58,810 nt of DNA from a virus. The stretch covers positions 1-58,810 of IMG/VR virus record IMGVR_UViG_3300021197_000369; one strand, 5' to 3'. This document shows positions 15,313-22,677 of this stretch, piece after piece. Position 1 is the first letter of the stretch, and each line of letters opens with the position of its first letter. A program made the translations under genes and the position numbers. The notes below the pieces were generated by a model. The model did no database searches and was not told where the DNA came from. It was given only the letters and a program-made list of their open reading frames with translations.

Positions 15313-15478
15313 TCCTTTTCTCCATAAAATCTCCCCACAACACAGACAGTATCTTGTGGTTTTCTTCTACCTTAACAGCAATAACCGCTGTTTCCGTTTT
15401 TAGCTCAACAACAGTCAAAGCTATCCAACCCAAGAAAGCTAATGCTGCGCCACCAATAAGACTGTTGATGTTTAACAT
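15245..15478 (-). CDS. Small single-span membrane protein
   Basis: This 77-residue protein has one N-terminal transmembrane segment (LIGGAALAFLGWIALTVVEL) and then a short helical domain (ENHKILSVLWGDFMEK). The start at 15478 is preferred over the ATG six bases earlier because GGAG is then well spaced. Size and topology resemble accessory holin or spanin-like phage proteins, but no lysis signature is visible. Its 3' end overlaps the basic gene 15139-15312. Confidence 0.55.
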   Translation of the reverse strand: MLNINSLIGGAALAFLGWIALTVVELKTETAVIAVKVEENHKILSVLWGDFMEKRNGNLAWVNRKPNIQTTAETQVR

Positions 15479-15756
15479 TTCCATCTCCGTCTTGCTTGTC
15501 TAAGCCTGCTATTAGGATTTTTTGCAGCTTTTGGGAACTTTTTCATCTGCCCAGCACTTCTAGCACAAAACGACTTACGTCTTTTTGCACTTTTACTGCC
15601 GGGTTTTACTTTACCCGTAACAGCCGTTTTCAACTTAGACCCGGGATTTGCACGTCTATATGCTTTTACCCCTGCCTCAGTCATTCCCGCCCCAGACTTT
15701 GTGGGGCGGAAATTCTTTTTGTTACGCTTTGGCATCTTAGATGGCCTTCTAGCCAT
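15472..15756 (-). CDS. Very basic small protein (DUF6321-like)
   Basis: This 94-residue protein contains SGAGMTEAGVKAYRRANPGS followed by KLKTAVTGKV, then SAKRRKSFCARSAGQMKKFP and a final RRRWKC. The GMTxxGVxAYRRxNPGSKLKTAVT and SFCARxxG blocks are a recognised small family of marine phages (DUF6321/DUF5872 type). The high positive charge and two cysteines suggest nucleic acid interaction. It starts within TAATG of the upstream gene. Confidence 0.65.
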   Translation of the reverse strand: MARRPSKMPKRNKKNFRPTKSGAGMTEAGVKAYRRANPGSKLKTAVTGKVKPGSKSAKRRKSFCARSAGQMKKFPKAAKNPNSRLRQARRRWKC

Positions 15757-16028
15757 TAGCCAAAGAACCCTGTAAGCGAGTCAACATTTGTAAGCGTTAC
15801 ATGACACTCATCATCAAAGACCATGCCGTGATCAGGTATGGTAATTTGGTTATCATCAGATGTATGAAACACCATTGACAACTGTGTTGCCCCACCACTG
15901 CCGTTTTTAAACACCACCGCAGGTGACCCACTTCCAGCCGTCTTTACATAGAAAGCTTTTAGTCGAGTTCTTCCGCCCAACAATGTGCCAGTAGCTGTAA
16001 CTGTTTTTGCCGTAATAGAAGCAGCCAT
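15756..16028 (-). CDS. Small virion protein
   Basis: This 90-residue beta-rich protein begins MAASITAKTVTATGTLLGGR and contains FYVKTAGSGSPAVVFKNGSG and SMVFHTSDDNQITIPDHG. The layout (modification of a scalar value along strands, GSGS loops) is common in small structural proteins encoded after the capsid. A capsid decoration or minor structural role is inferred from position. Confidence 0.55.
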   Translation of the reverse strand: MAASITAKTVTATGTLLGGRTRLKAFYVKTAGSGSPAVVFKNGSGGATQLSMVFHTSDDNQITIPDHGMVFDDECHVTLTNVDSLTGFFG

Positions 16029-16040
16029 GTCAGACTCCTA

Positions 16041-16529
16041 TTATGCTGTTGGTGAATCAGATGAAATACCAAAGAATTTCAATGACAACTGACCACCAGC
16101 ACCTGCTGTGCCTGAAATAGTTACTTCAACCTCATCGGCGGTTTCCGTGGCTACTTGACCAGCAGCAAATCCAGACATACCCAACACACCATTACAACCA
16201 AAGAAACCTTTAAAACCTGCTGCATTGATCGCTGTTGTAGGAAGTCCGTCAACAAAACCATCTGGGTCTGCGTCTGTGCCAATATCAACAAGATTCACGT
16301 TATTAGCAGCAGCCGTTACAACCGTAACCGCTACGCCCATAGGTATAAAGTTTGAAGGTATAGCGATGGATGCTTCTTTATGAGCCGTACCTGAAGCAGC
16401 AATATCAATTGTTGCTGTGTAGGTTGACAGAGCCATCTCGTTAGTCAAAGCACCTGTGGTGCTGTTCTTGATAATGTTTTTAAAACCGTTTTCGGAACGG
16501 ACGGGACCGCTGAAAGTAGTATTAGCCAT
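16041..16529 (-). CDS. Capsid-proximal structural protein
   Basis: This 162-residue protein begins MANTTFSGPVRSENGFKNI, a start found in many marine phage structural proteins. It continues with a beta-rich region (STYTATIDIAASGTAHKEAS, IPSNFIPMGVAVTVVTAAAN) and ends GGQLSLKFFGI. It is the first gene after the terminator downstream of the capsid gene. A head decoration or fibre-base protein is likely. Direct evidence is lacking. Confidence 0.6.
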   Translation of the reverse strand: MANTTFSGPVRSENGFKNIIKNSTTGALTNEMALSTYTATIDIAASGTAHKEASIAIPSNFIPMGVAVTVVTAAANNVNLVDIGTDADPDGFVDGLPTTAINAAGFKGFFGCNGVLGMSGFAAGQVATETADEVEVTISGTAGAGGQLSLKFFGISSDSPTA

Positions 16530-16586
16530 TTAGATCTCCTGTCTTGGCTAGTGTCAGCCGCCCCATGCGACTGTCAGGAATGCTGT

Positions 16587-16615
16587 ATTATACATAAAAA
16601 AAGGGCGACTGAATA
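16587..16615 (-). promoter_or_regulatory. Possible promoter downstream of the terminator
   Basis: A perfect TATAAT occurs on the minus strand at 16592-16587, right after the terminator T run. Seventeen bases upstream is only a weak -35 element (TATTCA). It could restart transcription of the post-capsid genes, but the -35 match is poor. Confidence 0.3.
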
Positions 16616-16625
16616 GCCGCCCTTT
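16595..16625 (-). terminator. Rho-independent terminator after the capsid gene
   Basis: On the minus strand AAAGGGCG and CGCCCTTT form an eight-base stem around a ten-base loop, followed by a run of T. It lies just downstream of the major capsid gene. It would lower transcription of distal genes, as often seen after phage capsid genes. Confidence 0.8.
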
Positions 16626-16645
16626 GATTTTTATTATGCCCAATC

Positions 16646-17557
16646 TTAGGCTCCGGGTGAACCGAAGATACAACGTGGGTCTGAGAAGCCGAAGCTATAA
16701 CGCTCACGAGCCTTATAACGCATGTTACCAGTGTCGAAATCTGGATCCATTGCAGTTGTAAGAGCAGCACGTTCAAAGTGCTTGAGTCCGTTAGGTGCAT
16801 CGGTCTTGATGAAGAATGCATCTGTGTCGGTCAAGTAGTCGTTGACTACATAACCTTCAGGTAACATGCCCATTGACTTGAGCGCATTCACATCGTTGTC
16901 GGCTGTACCTACCCGTAGGTTTGATACAAGCAAACGCTCTGCAATAAATTGCAGTTGACGTGGAATGATCAGCTTCACACCGCGAAGCGCGATGATAAGG
17001 CCACGCTCATCAACGAAACCAGCAATGCTGATCAAAGAGTCTTCCAAAGAAGTCTCGTTCAAGTCAGCAGCAGTGGATGGCTCGTTGTTGAATGTGCCAC
17101 CTGATGTCAGCGGGTGTGATGCATCACAAAGAGCAACACCGTCACCACCAGCGAATGCGCCAGCCGTGAATGCATTGTTCAGGATTGATGCAGCTTTAAC
17201 CTGCTTTGTGTGTGCCATAGAACGTGCGAGTGCACGAGTATAGCGAGATGCTAGACGATCATAAAGATTGTCTTCAACAGCTTCTTCAGTAATTGAAAAG
17301 GCCATAGCCACTGTCTCGTGGTTGTAACGAGCAGTGTATGCTTCCTGTGCATCGTCGAAAGATACACCTGAACCTTCACCTTTCACTGGAGCCGCGCCGA
17401 AGCCAGACAGCATTACCTCTTCTTCAAACGCCCGATCCGATGTCTCGGTGTCAAAGATCTCAGCATGCTGACCTTCGTAACGTCCATATTCCATACCAAA
17501 GAGAGCGTTTAGACCCGGCTCTAATTCTTTGGCGAGTTGTGCTCTAGAAATAGCCAT
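16646..17557 (-). CDS. Major capsid protein
   Basis: This 303-residue protein has an N-terminal helix (ISRAQLAKELEPGLNALFGM) and an E-loop-like region (GFGAAPVKGEGSGVSFDDAQ). It also has HETVAMAFSITEEAVEDNLY, a spine helix (SRYTRALARSMAHTKQVKAA) and the C-terminal KARERYSFGFSDPRCIFG. This matches a marine phage HK97-fold capsid family. It follows the scaffold and a further structural gene, and a terminator follows it, as expected for the most abundant virion protein. No cleaved prodomain is evident, in keeping with a separate scaffold. Confidence 0.85.
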   Translation of the reverse strand: MAISRAQLAKELEPGLNALFGMEYGRYEGQHAEIFDTETSDRAFEEEVMLSGFGAAPVKGEGSGVSFDDAQEAYTARYNHETVAMAFSITEEAVEDNLYDRLASRYTRALARSMAHTKQVKAASILNNAFTAGAFAGGDGVALCDASHPLTSGGTFNNEPSTAADLNETSLEDSLISIAGFVDERGLIIALRGVKLIIPRQLQFIAERLLVSNLRVGTADNDVNALKSMGMLPEGYVVNDYLTDTDAFFIKTDAPNGLKHFERAALTTAMDPDFDTGNMRYKARERYSFGFSDPRCIFGSPGA

Positions 17558-17570
17558 TATCTACACTCCC

Positions 17571-18188
17571 TTATGATATCGCAGCTTCAGAATCAGCCTG
17601 AAGCAGTGCGTGGTTATTAAGCATCACAATCACGGGAATACCAGCAGCAGCGTAATCTGCGTTTTCTACATCATCTTGAATGCCCACGATCTTCAAAGGA
17701 AGAGAGGCATTAGATGAATCTAGAGTCGCAACATCAAGTTGTGCATTAGAAATACCTGTGGTTGTGCTACCACCTGCGCCACTATTAAATTGAGAGTTCT
17801 CAAAAATAGCAGCCCGAGCAGTTGCTTCATTAGTTAACGTAGCGTCGCTACAAATAATGAACCGCTGCATTGGATTGTCATGGACGAACCCAATGATGTC
17901 AAAATCTGTATTAGCGCTACCCGAACCGGGCCAGAAGTTAGAAAACTTCTTCTTTCCGGTAGTGGCATCTACATATTCACAGCCAGCAAAAACACCAACG
18001 GGAGCTTCAGTATCTCCGGTAGCAGAACAAATAACGACGCTTCCACCGTTATCAGCCTTTACCATTGATCCCTGAAAAATCGCGCTTGCGCTGCTGCCAA
18101 TGAAGTATGCATTTGTACCTTGGGTAGACGGAGTGCTACCTGCGGTATTAATCGGCTTGAGGCCGAAGGCAACGTTTACGTTTGCCAT
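17571..18188 (-). CDS. Capsid-associated structural protein (decoration-like)
   Basis: This 205-residue protein begins MANVNVAFGLKPINTAGST and contains NAYFIGSSASAIFQGSMVKA, GVFAGCEYVDATTGKKKFSN and NPMQRFIICSD, ending in a helical tail. The GLKPI..AGS start and FxGCxYVD middle are typical of a phage structural family encoded next to the capsid. A head decoration or minor capsid role is inferred from position and pattern. Confidence 0.65.
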   Translation of the reverse strand: MANVNVAFGLKPINTAGSTPSTQGTNAYFIGSSASAIFQGSMVKADNGGSVVICSATGDTEAPVGVFAGCEYVDATTGKKKFSNFWPGSGSANTDFDIIGFVHDNPMQRFIICSDATLTNEATARAAIFENSQFNSGAGGSTTTGISNAQLDVATLDSSNASLPLKIVGIQDDVENADYAAAGIPVIVMLNNHALLQADSEAAIS

Positions 18189-18214
18189 TGCTTACTCCTT
18201 AACAGTTATGGGGA

Positions 18215-18667
18215 CTACTCTTTGCCCCCGAATGATACACGACTTTGCCTATCATTATGTATAGGCATTGAGGGATGTTGTTCCCTCATCAGGTTATCGT
18301 CAACGGCCTTCATTTGATTGCGGGTCTGCTCCCGGTAATATTCAGTTCTCTCTTCAACCGTTTCTTCTGGAATCCGTGCAAGCATTAACCCGCCTACACC
18401 AATAACTCCACTGTATTTACCCTCATCGATAGTTGGAAATTGATCTTCCAGATCCGGGTATTCGTCAGCCCGTACTGGCTCCCAACCTTCCCGAAGTTTT
18501 GCTGCTACGTTTGTGCGATCATCTTCTCCACGAATTGATGTGCGGATCCAACGATGCTGGTAACCTGCTGGAGCTTCGGGCGCTGCCAACTTTGATGGTG
18601 GTGTCCACGGCTTGCGCCGTGTAGTTTTTGCGCGTGATTTTGATTCGCGTGTAGTCCTATCAGTCAT
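18215..18667 (-). CDS. Conserved head-module protein, unknown
   Basis: This 150-residue protein has a basic, disordered N-terminus, then PAGYQHRWIRTSIRGEDDRT, NVAAKLREGWEPVRADEYPD, GVIGVGGLMLARIPEETVEE and a helical end. The HRWIRxxxxGxDD...KLREGWEPV block is conserved in many marine phages between scaffold and capsid. A morphogenesis role is likely; the molecular function is not known to me. Confidence 0.6.
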   Translation of the reverse strand: MTDRTTRESKSRAKTTRRKPWTPPSKLAAPEAPAGYQHRWIRTSIRGEDDRTNVAAKLREGWEPVRADEYPDLEDQFPTIDEGKYSGVIGVGGLMLARIPEETVEERTEYYREQTRNQMKAVDDNLMREQHPSMPIHNDRQSRVSFGGKE

Positions 18668-18670
18668 AAT

Positions 18671-19573
18671 CTAGTCCTTTACATACTTTGCATATTCTTC
18701 AAGCGGAACATTCAGACGTTTCGCAATTGCAATTTGCGACGGAGTCAATTTGACTGTTCTGCGCTTCTTTGGTGATGACGACTTAGAAGCCGTGGACTCA
18801 GCAGAAGCGACTCTGGGTCCTGTATCACGAACCTGTTCCTTAAACTTGTGCGGAAACTCGGAACGTATTCTACGATCAAGCTCATTATAGTACTCATTGG
18901 ACGATGGGTCAAATCCTTCATCTTCAATTAATTGCCTATGTAAGCCAAAAGCAGCATATGTCATTGGTTGATCAGACCCAAACCACTCGTTTTTAGTTGC
19001 CCAAGCCTCTGCTTTGGGATCAGGAGCCGTCTGTTGCGGAGCTTGTTGTTGCGGCTGTGGAGCGGGTGCTGGTGCAGCTTCTTTTGTTTCTTGTCTAGAC
19101 TTTGACTCTTCTAGTTTTGCTTGATCAAGAGCTAGTCTGCTTAAATTCTTTTGTGCCTCAAACATGGCTTCGGCATCGCCGTCGTCATATGCTTTTTGAT
19201 ATGCCTGCTTGGCTGATTCAATCTGCGACTCAACACGACTACCAAACTCACCTTGATAAGACTTATCTAGGTTATCCAGCTTTGACTTTAGCTCTTCGTT
19301 CTGTTTCTTAACGGCTTCTGCATACTCTACCGCTGCCTGACGCTGCCGCTCTTCTTCACGATACTTACCTGTAAGATTTCTGATACGACGTTGTACTGAC
19401 TCAGAATATTGAGCTAACTCATCTTCATTATCATTTTTAGGTGCTTCAGCTTCTGCCTCTTCTTGTGGCTCGGCTTCCGCCTTTTGCTCGTCTGCTTCGG
19501 GTTCAGCTTCCGCCTCAACCACCTCTACTTCTTGTAATTCTAGTTCTTCTTGCTTCTCTGCTACATCAGGCAT
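18671..19573 (-). CDS. Scaffolding protein
   Basis: This 300-residue protein opens with an extremely acidic region (residues 6-50, Glu/Ala-rich). A long coiled coil follows (residues 55-160) and then a Pro/Gln/Ala linker (APAPAPQPQQQAPQQTAPDP). The C-terminus is basic, with KKRRTVKLTPSQIAIAKRLN and EEYAKYVKD. Acidic start, coiled coil and a basic capsid-binding tail, directly upstream of the capsid genes, are characteristic of phage scaffolds. It acts inside the procapsid and leaves before DNA packaging (family knowledge). Confidence 0.75.
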   Translation of the reverse strand: MPDVAEKQEELELQEVEVVEAEAEPEADEQKAEAEPQEEAEAEAPKNDNEDELAQYSESVQRRIRNLTGKYREEERQRQAAVEYAEAVKKQNEELKSKLDNLDKSYQGEFGSRVESQIESAKQAYQKAYDDGDAEAMFEAQKNLSRLALDQAKLEESKSRQETKEAAPAPAPQPQQQAPQQTAPDPKAEAWATKNEWFGSDQPMTYAAFGLHRQLIEDEGFDPSSNEYYNELDRRIRSEFPHKFKEQVRDTGPRVASAESTASKSSSPKKRRTVKLTPSQIAIAKRLNVPLEEYAKYVKD

Positions 19574-19574
19574 A

Positions 19575-20009
19575 CTATACTCCGTATGTCTTTATATCAT
19601 CGGGATCGATGATGGTTGCAATGACTTCGTCATCGTTGATAATACGAACCTCGCCGCCTTCGATATTAAAGCGAGATCCGGCATAGCGTCCTATACACAC
19701 CCAATCACCTTCCTTGCACCACGGCTCACAATTGTCGCCGAACTTGTTAGGATCTTGATAGGCTAACGGACCAACCTTTACGACATAAGCTACAGTTGTC
19801 GCACGGGCTTCTTTCTCACGAGCAGCATCCGGTATATACACGCCGCCGTCTGTTTTTTCTTTGCCTATATAGGGCATAACAAGGATACGCCAACCTGTTG
19901 GCTGCGGTACTCGTTCTTTTATTGATTTTGATTTTGCAACTTCTTCGGCTTGTTTTTTTGCACGTTGCTGCTCAAGGATGTAGTCAGGTACTATCAAAGT
20001 CTTTGTCAT
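19575..20009 (-). CDS. GroES-like co-chaperonin (cpn10)
   Basis: This 144-residue protein has a 30-residue helical N-terminal extension and then a cpn10 core. GWRILVMPYIGKEKTDGG and VYIPDAAREKEARAT form the mobile loop, and VVKVGPLAY, GDWVCIGRYAGSRF and DDEVIATIIDPDDI follow. The loop hydrophobic triplet appears as VYI. The start at 20009 avoids a long overlap with the upstream gene. Phage GroES homologues cap host GroEL and help capsid protein folding; the position beside scaffold and capsid supports this. Two cysteines (EPWCKEGDWVC) form an unusual insert near the second half. Confidence 0.8.
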   Translation of the reverse strand: MTKTLIVPDYILEQQRAKKQAEEVAKSKSIKERVPQPTGWRILVMPYIGKEKTDGGVYIPDAAREKEARATTVAYVVKVGPLAYQDPNKFGDNCEPWCKEGDWVCIGRYAGSRFNIEGGEVRIINDDEVIATIIDPDDIKTYGV

Positions 20010-20193
20010 AGTCAACCTTTTGTAGCAGGGATCTAAGTTCATCAAGAGCAAAGGCAACACCCTGTATTTCGCCAACTCTTGCTTTGTAGTCTTCATAACT
20101 AGAAGCACTGCCGCTAGTCACCGATACACTAAGCTCTTCTATTCTAGTATTCAAGAGCTTTTGGTACTTTTTCAAAAAATCAAGTACGTCCAT
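19984..20193 (-). CDS. Small helical protein
   Basis: This 69-residue protein (DVLDFLKKYQKLLNTRIEEL, then YEDYKARVGEIQGVAFALDE) is predicted to form two or three helices, suggesting a hairpin. It lies before and overlaps the GroES-like gene by 26 bases. Small helical proteins in this place can be assembly or head-connector factors. No family is claimed. Confidence 0.55.
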   Translation of the reverse strand: MDVLDFLKKYQKLLNTRIEELSVSVTSGSASSYEDYKARVGEIQGVAFALDELRSLLQKVDYDKDFDST

Positions 20194-20195
20194 TA

Positions 20196-21275
20196 TTACA
20201 ATCCAAACGAGTTTATTGTTCCGTCAGCGTTCCTCGTTGTTGTTCTACCGTCTGGTAAAGTCAACCTACTCATGCCATCTGCTAACGGGTCTACTTTAAC
20301 ACCGGGGACTGGATTGTCTGGGGTAGGATCATCGAAAAACCCTTGCAAACCCTTACTTGGTTTCACGTTTAAGTTTACATCTGGTTTTAATACACCAGTG
20401 CTGAACTGTGATTTAGCGTCTTCAAACCCCTGTACAGGACTTTGCTGGGTAACAGACTGTGCTGGAGAAGCTGCTGTATCGGGGCTAAGTGCTGATCTAA
20501 GTCTATCTGCTAAACTTTCTATACCCGTCTTTGTAGCGGATGTAGCTCTAGAAACCTCTCCGGTGCCTATACCAAGAACAGCGCGTAAGGCAGTAGAGTA
20601 TGGGCTTTCATCTACATTCTGGAAACCCGGTGTAAAAGGTGTCCCTGCAATACCGTATTCTCTTGGTGCTAGAAGACCCACACCCGGAAGACCAAGGCTA
20701 GCCACACCAAGAGCACCAGCGCCTGCCAACCCTAGTTGTTCAAAATTTGATTGTACCGGGCCATAGTAAGTTTCCGGCGTTGAAAATAATGTTTGTAAGC
20801 CCTTCCTTAATTCACCCGGTTGAGCGGTTGCAAACTGATTGTTGTAGCCCGGAAGATTAGGGTCATTGGTTGGATTAATAAATTTTGAGTAATTATTATA
20901 CGCAACCGCAGCGTTGTTTATATTTTTGTATTTAAGATTTTTAGGGTCTAGCCCCAAAAACTTGCTAAAGGCACCCTGTTTGCCGAATCCATTATCTGCT
21001 GTAATACCTTGATTTTCGGCGAACTGTTTAAAAGACGGAGCACCCGCTATAGTAGAGCCGTACTTAGTGCCATACATAGCGCTAGCCAAACCGGGGCTAA
21101 ACTTATTAGCATTCATCGCAGCTTGCGCTGCCGACTCTCTGTTTCTCTCCGCCTCGTTCCTAGCAAGTTCTTTTGTAGCGTCAGATCCACTGTTTGGCCC
21201 AACTTTACTGGGACCCGACGGACCGAAGTCACCTTTTTGCTTATCAGAATCTGGTCCTGAACCGGCATCAGCCAT
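20196..21275 (-). CDS. Hypothetical virion-associated protein
   Basis: This 359-residue protein has a Gly/Ser/Asp-rich start and NEAERNRESAAQAAMNANKF. A middle rich in Asn/Gly/Tyr follows, then a hydrophobic glycine segment (LGLAGAGALGVASLGLPGVG). The end LPDGRTTTRNADGTINSFGL resembles a short structural repeat. The amphipathic/hydrophobic Gly-Ala segment is like those of the ejection proteins at 47.8-55.1 kb. It may be an internal head protein. No family was recognised. Confidence 0.5.
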   Translation of the reverse strand: MADAGSGPDSDKQKGDFGPSGPSKVGPNSGSDATKELARNEAERNRESAAQAAMNANKFSPGLASAMYGTKYGSTIAGAPSFKQFAENQGITADNGFGKQGAFSKFLGLDPKNLKYKNINNAAVAYNNYSKFINPTNDPNLPGYNNQFATAQPGELRKGLQTLFSTPETYYGPVQSNFEQLGLAGAGALGVASLGLPGVGLLAPREYGIAGTPFTPGFQNVDESPYSTALRAVLGIGTGEVSRATSATKTGIESLADRLRSALSPDTAASPAQSVTQQSPVQGFEDAKSQFSTGVLKPDVNLNVKPSKGLQGFFDDPTPDNPVPGVKVDPLADGMSRLTLPDGRTTTRNADGTINSFGL

Positions 21276-21679
21276 TATCTAACTCCAACGAACTTCGTAC
21301 CTTGGATAGCTATGCCGCCACCGCGTGATCTTTCCTCGACACCGTCAAACTCAAGATCAGCTTGCTCCATAGCATCGTAAAGTGTGCCGGGGTTTTTGGT
21401 CACATCGCTCTGCATCTTGTCCAACATTTTTTTCTTGGACTTAGGCAGCTTCATCTTTTTCTTCTTGTCTTCAGACATGGTTCCAATCCTTGTGTCTTCG
21501 GTGAATATACGCTCTGCATCCTCATAGCGCTGCATCTTCCGACGTAGCTCTGGAGAATAACTGTCTAATACTTCGGACCCGCCGTCTTTACGAGCACGGG
21601 CCTTCTTCATCAGCTTGTTTGCTTTTGGCCTGCTAATTTTTAAATCGTTAGCGAACTGACTTACTCTTGGCCTTACCAT
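21275..21679 (-). CDS. Small basic protein with possible helix-turn-helix
   Basis: This 134-residue protein begins MVRPRVSQFANDLKISRPKA, NKLMKKARARKDGG, which reads like a helix-turn-helix (VSQFANDLKISRPKANKLMK). A long charged region with KKKKMKLPKSKKKMLDKM follows and the end is RGGGIAIQGTKFVGVR. The RGGGxAIxGxxFxGV tail is a recurrent motif in marine phage proteins encoded near the portal. DNA binding is plausible but unproven. Confidence 0.55.
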   Translation of the reverse strand: MVRPRVSQFANDLKISRPKANKLMKKARARKDGGSEVLDSYSPELRRKMQRYEDAERIFTEDTRIGTMSEDKKKKMKLPKSKKKMLDKMQSDVTKNPGTLYDAMEQADLEFDGVEERSRGGGIAIQGTKFVGVR

Positions 21680-21827
21680 AACACGCTCCTGACCTAATTA
21701 TCTCTTCTATTGTTCTGTCACAGCCAATACATCTTATATGATCTTCGTCAAGTACACAAATACCAACACAGGGACTACTCTGTTTTGTGGTCTCTGTGTT
21801 CGTGTCCCATCCAGATTCCGAAGACAC
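21648..21827 (-). CDS. DUF1289-like small cysteine protein
   Basis: This 59-residue gene starts with GTG at 21827, with GGGAG nine bases upstream. It overlaps the holin-like gene upstream and the next gene downstream, both in other frames. The protein contains SPCVGICVLDEDHIRCIGCD and RTIEEIIRSG, which is the DUF1289 signature (PCVGIC-x-LD, C-x-GC-x-RT-x-x-EI). The four cysteines are predicted to bind an Fe-S cluster or zinc (family annotation). A role in phage infection is not known. Confidence 0.75.
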   Translation of the reverse strand: MSSESGWDTNTETTKQSSPCVGICVLDEDHIRCIGCDRTIEEIIRSGACYGKAKSKSVR

Positions 21828-21990
21828 CAGTCATTACTCCCATAACCACACTTACAAAAGCAGACTGTGCCGCCGTCGGATCTTCCAAAGCCATAAACCA
21901 TTCAGCACAGCGCCACGACATTGCAGTACTAACCAACATCATAAATCTAGGTAAAACTTTCCAACGTAGAAACTGTTCTACCGTAATCAC
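21775..21990 (-). CDS. Small holin-like membrane protein
   Basis: This 71-residue protein has MITVEQFLRWKVLPRFMMLV, two probable membrane segments (residues 13-36 and 44-62) and a short charged C-terminus (GHEHRDHKTE). The FxxWKVxPRxMML start and WFMALxDPTxAQ loop match a marine phage protein family often annotated as holin. It starts four bases within the end of the 3-TM holin gene, so both are likely translated together. It is the stronger or partner lysis candidate. Confidence 0.65.
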   Translation of the reverse strand: MITVEQFLRWKVLPRFMMLVSTAMSWRCAEWFMALEDPTAAQSAFVSVVMGVMTGVFGIWMGHEHRDHKTE

Positions 21991-22382
21991 TTTGTTAAAC
22001 CTTTGACCTTTTCTACAGTCCTAAGACCGCCAAGTCCGAGCATACCAAGAAGCACAGTCATTAAGCTATCCATGTCAAAAGTCGGTAGCTCCGGTGCTTC
22101 CATACCAGCGTATGCAAAACCGAACATAGTCACAGGCGCAAGAACGAAGTGCCATATCATGGCCGTCGCTAGGCCCCAGCCCAGAAAGGGTCTCCAACCC
22201 GCCACAAATATACTTCTGTGCTGGGCCTCTGCCTTATTTATTTCTATTTGACCCATGTTGGCTTCATGCATTTGCTTTTCAGCCATTGTAGCAATTTCGT
22301 GAGCCAGCTTGTTCTTTTGGTCTTTGTCTTCGATAAACTTATCTAGCAGCCCTGTGACCGGACCAATCAACGCTTGAATCAT
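21987..22382 (-). CDS. Holin of the GTA/3-TM type
   Basis: This 131-residue protein has an N-terminal helical region (LLDKFIEDKDQKNKLAHEIA). It then has the HRSIFVAGWRPFLGWGLATA signature of the 3-TM holin family related to gene transfer agent holins, and further hydrophobic segments (MTVLLGMLGLGGL). The start at 22382 is chosen from the ATGA overlap with the upstream gene. It is predicted to permeabilise the inner membrane so that the lysozyme (47379-47828) can reach the wall. The gene lies far from the lysozyme but in the same late unit. Confidence 0.75.
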   Translation of the reverse strand: MIQALIGPVTGLLDKFIEDKDQKNKLAHEIATMAEKQMHEANMGQIEINKAEAQHRSIFVAGWRPFLGWGLATAMIWHFVLAPVTMFGFAYAGMEAPELPTFDMDSLMTVLLGMLGLGGLRTVEKVKGLTK

Positions 22383-22582
22383 AGTCTTGACCCTTTCAAC
22401 GGTATACACCTGTACGATCTTGGCATAACCTTGCCCTTGTTATATTGAGCAATATCATTACCCATGTCATAAGCGCGGCTAGCACATCTTTCCTGCGTTT
22501 CATAAGGTCCTCTTGTGTCGTGGTACTGATAACAGTTTTCGGGCATCGCCACACTGCAAGCAATGACTAGAACCTTAAACAT
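22379..22582 (-). CDS. Small secreted-type cysteine protein, copy A
   Basis: This 67-residue protein has a hydrophobic N-terminus (MFKVLVIACSVAMPENCYQY) like a signal peptide. HDTRGPYETQERCASRAYDM and a terminal YRCIPLKG follow. It shares DTRGPYE, a C-x3-R-x3-M block and a final R-C-x-P with the protein at 46974-47192. Disulfide-linked cysteines and export to the periplasm are likely (inference). It starts within TAATG of the preceding gene. Confidence 0.6.
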   Translation of the reverse strand: MFKVLVIACSVAMPENCYQYHDTRGPYETQERCASRAYDMGNDIAQYNKGKVMPRSYRCIPLKGSRL

Positions 22583-22677
22583 TACATACACAAATCTTCG
22601 TATTTAGTTGTATGCTGCCGATGCTCGGACACATCGCCAAATCTACATAACCATAAATTCTTCAACCATCTAATCAC
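22582..22677 (-). CDS. Very small protein, unknown
   Basis: This 31-codon gene starts with GTG overlapping the portal stop (GTGA) and ends TAATG into the next gene. The protein is VIRWLKNLWLCRFG, then DVSEHRQHTTKYEDLCM. The HTTKYEDLC ending resembles tiny marine phage proteins I have seen. The overlaps on both sides favour a real gene, but the length makes this uncertain. Confidence 0.45.
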   Translation of the reverse strand: MIRWLKNLWLCRFGDVSEHRQHTTKYEDLCM

